A stretch of DNA of 35,883 bases from an uncultured Bacteroidales bacterium (GTDB lineage Bacteria > Bacteroidota > Bacteroidia > Bacteroidales > UBA932), in NCBI GenBank assembly GCA_944322605.1, contig CALUPD010000031.1, positions 1 to 35,883 of the forward strand, written 5' to 3'. Positions 32,224-35,883 of the stretch are shown here, piece by piece. Under the pieces are notes generated by a model. The model was not told where the DNA came from, did no database searches, and was given only the letters and a program-made list of their open reading frames with translations. Positions within the stretch are counted from its first letter, which is position 1. Every line of letters starts with the position of its first letter. The translations under genes and the position numbers were made by a program.

Positions 32224-34407
32224 TTATATGCCGAACATGTCGGCTATGTTTATGTTCAGGCTCAGGATAAATCCTATTCCCCTTTGGGGCAGCTGTATGC
32301 TTGCCGCCGATGTCTTGTCCTTGTAATTGAACAGGTTGTCTATCCCCAAATCCAATTTTATCCCGTAAGGGAAATATGCGCCGAAGCTTAGCGAGCAAAT
32401 GGTTCGCGGGTCGTAATAAATCGGGGAGTATCCGGTATCCTCATTGAACGTATAGGTTTTGAGGGCCGAACCCCAATATCCGTTCAGGGAAGCGAATCCG
32501 CTGATTTTCTTTCCGAAGTCGTGGCTGTAGGAAATATTGAATGTCATGCTGTGCGGGCGCATGTCTGAAATGTTGTACCCGTCGCTTTCCTGGTAATCGT
32601 CGACGAAAGAGTAGGAAACCTGTGCGGCAAGGCCGAAGTCCGAGGTCCATCCGGTTATTATCTCGATTCCCGTGCTTCTCGCATTTTCGGCATTGACGTA
32701 TTGGAGATCGCTTGTCCCGTCGTTTTTCGCCACTCTCGATATTTTGTTGTTGAACAGGTTGTAGTAGCCTGAAACCGAAGCGTTGAATCCCCATCTGTTG
32801 AATTCCGCCGACAGCGAGAACTGGTGGCTGGTTTCCGGCTTGAGGTTTTCGTTACCGTATATCATGAAGATTCCGAGGCCTCCCATGTCGTAAGCCATGT
32901 ACAGCTCTTTCATGGACGGGGAACGGAATCCCTGCGAATATCCGCCTCTTATCGCCAGCATTTCCCATGGTTTGTACATCGCCGATATTTTCGGGGTCGC
33001 ATGGAATCCGTATTTTTCATGGTAGTCGCCCCTCAGTCCGGCGATTACGTCTATTTTAGGCGTGATTTTCCAGTCTTCCTGCAAATATGCCGACAGCGTG
33101 TAAACCGTATGGCTGCTGCTGTCCTGGAACATGTAGTGCTGCATGTATTCATAATTGCCTTCGACTCCGGCAGTTACTGTGTGCCTGCCGTAGAATCCGG
33201 TGTAATTGAGCCTTGCTGTGTGCTTTATGTTCGACATGTTCTTGCGTATTTCGCCGAGTTTTATGAAATCGCGGTCTTTGCGGTAGTCGTCGAAATTGTA
33301 CGAGGCGTCGAGCCTGTTCTTTTCGTTTATGATGTATTTTATCCTTCCTGTAAGTGTCAGGTCGGAGAATATGTCTCCTGTCTTGTCGTTTTCGAGGATG
33401 TCTCTTTTATTGTGGTAGTAAGTGCCTTTTATCGAGGCTTCTACCTTCTCGTTGAAAGCGTAGCTGAAACTTTGCGAAGCGTCCCATATCCCGTAGCCCC
33501 TTATCAGAGTGCTGGACGTGTCGTTGCCTATGGTGTAGGTGTCGTTCATTCTGTATGTCAGAGAGGTATATGACGAGAAGTTGCTTTGCCTCGTGCCTCC
33601 CGATACCGTGAATTTGCTTCCTGTCGTGTTTCCGTACCTTGCATTTATGTTGCCGGTAAACGGCCTGTCGGCTTTTTTCGTTATGATGTTGATGACTCCT
33701 CCGAGAGCATTGGAGCCGTACATGGTGCTTTGCGCCCCTTTTACGACTTCGACCCTTTCTATTTCATCGATATTGAATCTTGAAAAATCCACGTTTCCGT
33801 CGGCGCCTTCGCCCGAAACAGGTTCTCCGTCTATGAGGAAAAGCACATATTGCCCGCCCATGCCCTGGTATTTTATCTGAGGCAGCCCGCTCATGCTGTT
33901 ATAGACTATTTGCAGTCCGGGAATCTGGTATTGGAGCAGGGTCTCGATGTTCATAGGGTTGATCTGGCTGATCGCCTTTTCGCTTATCACCCGTGTCAGC
34001 ACCGGAACGTCCTTTAGCGGCTTTGCCGTGCGCGTGCCGGTGAATACGAGTTCGTTGAGGTTTTCAGAGGATTCCTTCAGCGTGATTTTCAGCTGTCCTT
34101 TCGAGCTGCCGCTTATGGCGATCTCTTCAGGCTCGAATCCTATTGAACTGACAAAAAGCACATCCTGTGCGGATGTACTTTTTGACCATTTCAACGTAAA
34201 CTCGCCTTTGGCGTTGCTTCCTGTCCCTATCGTCGTGCCTTTCAGAAGGACGGAAACCCCTGCGACGGGTTCGCCTGCCTCGTCTACGATTACGCCGTTC
34301 ACGCTGCGGTCTTTTGTGGAACCTGTTTCCGCAGCCGCATGGGCGGCGTTCCCGCTAACACATAAAATACAATTAACTAAAATAAAGAATGATATGATAT
34401 TTTTCAT
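32224..34407 (-). CDS. hmuR: HmuR, TonB-dependent heme receptor
   Basis: A 727-residue outer-membrane receptor. A signal peptide (cleavage about AHA-AA, residue 24) is followed by a carboxypeptidase-regulatory-like domain (about 35-112). Next come a TonB-box-like segment (NELVFTGTRT), a plug (about 130-245; LIDGEPV, VEVVKGAQSTMYGSNALGGVINIIT) and a 22-strand-type barrel. The heme-receptor FRAP/NPNL pair appears as FRSPS (494-498) and NENLKPE (519-525). From family memory a His is usual in the D-H segment between them; here it is D507-M508. The gene begins 3 bp after hmuY, so the two are translationally linked. HmuY passes heme to this receptor for transport. Confidence 0.9.
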   Translation of the reverse strand: MKNIISFFILVNCILCVSGNAAHAAAETGSTKDRSVNGVIVDEAGEPVAGVSVLLKGTTIGTGSNAKGEFTLKWSKSTSAQDVLFVSSIGFEPEEIAISGSSKGQLKITLKESSENLNELVFTGTRTAKPLKDVPVLTRVISEKAISQINPMNIETLLQYQIPGLQIVYNSMSGLPQIKYQGMGGQYVLFLIDGEPVSGEGADGNVDFSRFNIDEIERVEVVKGAQSTMYGSNALGGVINIITKKADRPFTGNINARYGNTTGSKFTVSGGTRQSNFSSYTSLTYRMNDTYTIGNDTSSTLIRGYGIWDASQSFSYAFNEKVEASIKGTYYHNKRDILENDKTGDIFSDLTLTGRIKYIINEKNRLDASYNFDDYRKDRDFIKLGEIRKNMSNIKHTARLNYTGFYGRHTVTAGVEGNYEYMQHYMFQDSSSHTVYTLSAYLQEDWKITPKIDVIAGLRGDYHEKYGFHATPKISAMYKPWEMLAIRGGYSQGFRSPSMKELYMAYDMGGLGIFMIYGNENLKPETSHQFSLSAEFNRWGFNASVSGYYNLFNNKISRVAKNDGTSDLQYVNAENARSTGIEIITGWTSDFGLAAQVSYSFVDDYQESDGYNISDMRPHSMTFNISYSHDFGKKISGFASLNGYWGSALKTYTFNEDTGYSPIYYDPRTICSLSFGAYFPYGIKLDLGIDNLFNYKDKTSAASIQLPQRGIGFILSLNINIADMFGI

Positions 34408-34410
34408 GGC

Positions 34411-35007
34411 TTATTCCATCGGATATGCATATTCAAATGAAATATGCCCTGTCTTGCCTTCCGCGTCCGTGTTGTCTGTAAATCTGATTTTTGCAATAGA
34501 ACCGTCAGACATTCGCACTAAATATACAAGCCCGCTTAGCGTTGTTTGCGGAGGCATGACCGACATGTCCTGGTTTATCCATGAGCACAGGACCGTGTTG
34601 AGGTTGCTGTCGGCGTAGCCTATGTTTCCGTTCATCATGTCGGATATGTCTACTATTATCTGTCCTTCGCTGTCCGCAGTCCATCCGGATTCCGGAACGG
34701 TTACCGGGTCGTTTATGTTTTTGCTTTCGGTCGCTACGGCTTCGGCCCCGTTTGTCTTTATGTCATAACGGTGGATTGCGATATGCCAGTCGAAGCCTTC
34801 AGGGGTTTCTTCCGTTCCGGCCGTGCTTGTCTCTCCCGTGGACAGGTTCACGTAAACCCATTTGGTGTAATCGGTTGCGTCGACTGTCATTGTCTTTGCT
34901 TCATCCGAGCCTGTGTTGTCAGTGCCATTTTTCTCGCATGATGAGAATGCGGTCATCGCCGCTGCGGCCATTGCCGCGATTGCCAGTGTCTTTGATATAG
35001 CGTTCAT
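34411..35007 (-). CDS. hmuY: HmuY, surface heme-binding lipoprotein (hemophore-like)
   Basis: A 198-residue lipoprotein; the signal ends TAFSSC with Cys24 as anchor. The HmuY signature W-H-I-A-I-H-R-Y-D-I-K-T-N-G lies at 74-87. Family members capture heme with two axial ligands: His in Porphyromonas gingivalis, Met in several Bacteroides and Tannerella homologs. Here Met residues M124/M125 and M148/M151 lie in the second half where ligands are expected, and the later His (188) is near the C-terminus, so Met ligation is the better guess. First gene of the hmu operon. Confidence 0.92.
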   Translation of the reverse strand: MNAISKTLAIAAMAAAAMTAFSSCEKNGTDNTGSDEAKTMTVDATDYTKWVYVNLSTGETSTAGTEETPEGFDWHIAIHRYDIKTNGAEAVATESKNINDPVTVPESGWTADSEGQIIVDISDMMNGNIGYADSNLNTVLCSWINQDMSVMPPQTTLSGLVYLVRMSDGSIAKIRFTDNTDAEGKTGHISFEYAYPME

Positions 35008-35110
35008 TTTGTCAGTTTTTTAATTTTCCTTTTTGCAACGGGCTTTCCCGTTTTTTCCGGACTTGCCGCGTTGTTTGCATAGCGGCTTTCGTCCGTTTTG
35101 TTTTACGTTG

Positions 35111-35118
35111 CAAAGGTC
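35111..35118 (-). promoter_or_regulatory. Candidate -7 box of the hmu operon
   Basis: On the - strand GACCTTTG, one mismatch to TAnnTTTG, about 100 bp before the hmuY start. ATTTACC lies near the -33 position. No clear Fur-type box was recognised between this site and hmuY. Confidence 0.35.
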
Positions 35119-35229
35119 TTTCTTTTGGCCGCTGCGGTAAATCGCATGAATTAGGTATTTTTTTGAAAAGGTTTAATATGCTTGCGGCCTGGATGCGGCT
35201 TTTTCTATTGCTTCCGTCAATAACGTGCT

Positions 35230-35424
35230 GCTACGTGGCGGCATAATTCTGGCAGAAGACACTGTCCCCATAGCCTCGCTCTGCCGTAGCGGCGCATGCA
35301 TATCCGCACATGGCAGAAGTTGTCGGTTCTATCGCCTCATTCAGCCGTTGCCGCGCATAATTGCATGTCCGCGCACGATAGGGGGACTCAGGTTCTATCT
35401 CATCGTTCTGCCATTGCCTCGCAT
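35230..35424. repeat. Degenerate tandem array, period ~60-66 bp (array C)
   Basis: GGTTCTATC begins units near 35325 and 35390. CTGCC(G/A)TTGCC(G/T)CGCATAATT-type cores recur, with GCATAATT at 35241, a diverged GCATGCAT at 35294, then 35355 and 35421. The last unit runs straight into MITE-like copy C. No coding region is present between hmuY and the IS30-family end apart from these repeats. Confidence 0.7.
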
Positions 35425-35588
35425 AATTTAATGTCCACGCCTCGCTTTTATATGCCATTGATGTCCAGTACTATATAAATCCCAGGCGTGGACTGATGCC
35501 CTCCGAAAACCCGACCAGTCCACGCTCCGCTCTTGCTATATCACTTGTAACCTGATAGTTATGAGATAGCTGCCGTGGACGGATAATT
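35425..35588 (+). repeat. MITE-like element, copy C (164 bp)
   Basis: Boxes GTCCACGCC (35433), GGCGTGGAC (35485), GTCCACGCT (35518) and CGTGGACGG (35574) have the same order and spacing as copies A and B. The ends are again AATT-rich and inverted (AATTTAATGTCCACG, CGTGGACGGATAATT). ACTGATGC-CTCC-GAAAAC-CGAC matches the loop of the other copies. Interior A/T-rich parts are more diverged, but length is kept. Confidence 0.75.
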
Positions 35589-35678
35589 CGAGCGGCAGTC
35601 GCTTGGGAAAGAGAATCCCGGGCTAACGGGAAACCGCCGGACTGACAATCTTATGGGTACCGTGTAGATTCAACACCG

Positions 35679-35722
35679 AAGTGCAACAGTCAGCGGCCCG
35701 CGGGCCGCTGACTGTTGCACTT
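35679..35722. repeat. Perfect 44-bp palindrome inside the IS30-family left end
   Basis: AAGTGCAACAGTCAGCGGCCCG (left half, positions 35679-35700) is followed immediately by its exact complement. It starts within the presumed inverted repeat and, if transcribed, would form a very stable hairpin. This could block transcription entering the element from outside. Confidence 0.9.
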
Positions 35723-35770
35723 CTCGGCCGGGAGGCATAGGGGGTGGGCAAGACAGCCTGGGGCAATGAT

Positions 35771-35833
35771 GCAACACAAAAAAAACAAAAAGGGGAACCG
35801 AAGTTCCCCCAGGACCAATTAATTTTGTGTTGC
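35771..35833. promoter_or_regulatory. Nested hairpins just before the transposase start
   Basis: GCAACACAAAA (35771-35781) pairs with TTTTGTGTTGC (35823-35833), ending 2 bp before the transposase ATG. Inside is GGGGAAC-CGAA-GTTCCCC (35792-35809), followed on the - strand by a long T-run, a good - strand terminator. On the + strand the outer stem could hide the translation start. Confidence 0.7.
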
Positions 35834-35835
35834 GT

Positions 35836-35883
35836 ATGTATAAACAATTGACCCGGGAGCAAAGATACGCAATCTATCTGGGA
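35836..35883 (+). CDS. IS30-family transposase, N-terminal 16 codons only
   Basis: ATG at 35836 opens a frame reading MYKQLTREQRYAIYLG to the window edge. This is the typical IS30-family N-terminus (LTREQRY-x-I) that begins the helix-turn-helix region. The catalytic DDE domain lies beyond the window. Being inside the element defined at 35663 supports the call. Confidence 0.85.
   Translation, partial: MYKQLTREQRYAIYLG

Larger units (their letters stand above)
35663..35883 (+). mobile_element. Left end of an IS30-family insertion sequence (runs off the window)
   Basis: TGTAGATTCAACACCGAAG followed by TGCAACAGT closely resembles, from memory, the left inverted repeat of IS30 (TGTAGATTCAATTGG then CGCAACAGT). 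The transposase start lies 173 bp inside. The right end is outside the window, so target duplication cannot be checked. Confidence 0.8.

Noticed and set aside
35008-35230. Fur box or heme-responsive operator ahead of hmuY
   Set aside because: No convincing dyad of Fur type was found; only a weak -7 box is visible.

Overview
This window looks like chromosomal DNA from a member of the Bacteroidales (Bacteroidota). The evidence is lipoproteins with BACON modules, promoters of the TTTG-N20-TAnnTTTG type, a complete hmuYRSTUV heme-uptake operon in the Porphyromonas/Bacteroides order, the purH-mreBCD-mrdA-rodA cluster, and the left end of an IS30-family element. The genus cannot be fixed from sequence alone.

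Region 1 (1-8.1 kb, accessory, + strand) holds two copies of a lipoprotein gene pair. Family A is a lipoprotein of FN3-like modules; family B is a BACON lipoprotein with HAF-like S-x-D-G repeats. The second pair (A 5139-6542, B 6729-8099) is complete. In the first pair, A survives only as an open 3' part (118-969) enclosed by imperfect inverted repeats of about 70 bp, and B (1076-2491) is intact. Between the pairs lie a small membrane protein and a winged-helix regulator. Region 2 (8.1-11.6 kb, - strand) encodes a DJ-1/PfpI-like protein and a TIR-transmembrane-linker protein with an unrecognised C-terminal domain. Region 3 (12.7-16.7 kb, + strand) is a two-gene operon of modular BACON/FN3-like lipoproteins with a clear promoter and terminator. 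Region 4 (17.0-25.0 kb) is core chromosome: ispD diverging from purH-mreB-mreC-mreD-mrdA-rodA (purine synthesis plus the elongasome). Region 5 (25.4-35.0 kb, - strand) is the heme operon: HmuY binds heme at the surface, HmuR imports it with TonB energy, HmuS (CobN-like, membrane anchored) handles the porphyrin metal, and HmuT/U/V form an inner-membrane MotA/TolQ-like assembly. Region 6 (35.2-35.9 kb) is repeats followed by an IS30-family left end.

The most unusual content is intergenic. A MITE-like element of 162-164 bp with terminal inverted repeats and four mutually complementary TCCACG/CGTGGA boxes occurs three times (4404-4565, 11809-11970, 35425-35588). Each copy lies beside a degenerate tandem array with a period of about 64-66 bp. 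The arrays share the period but not an obvious common sequence. Together with the inverted-repeat-bounded lipoprotein fragment, these are the best candidates for something undescribed. All alignments were made by eye.
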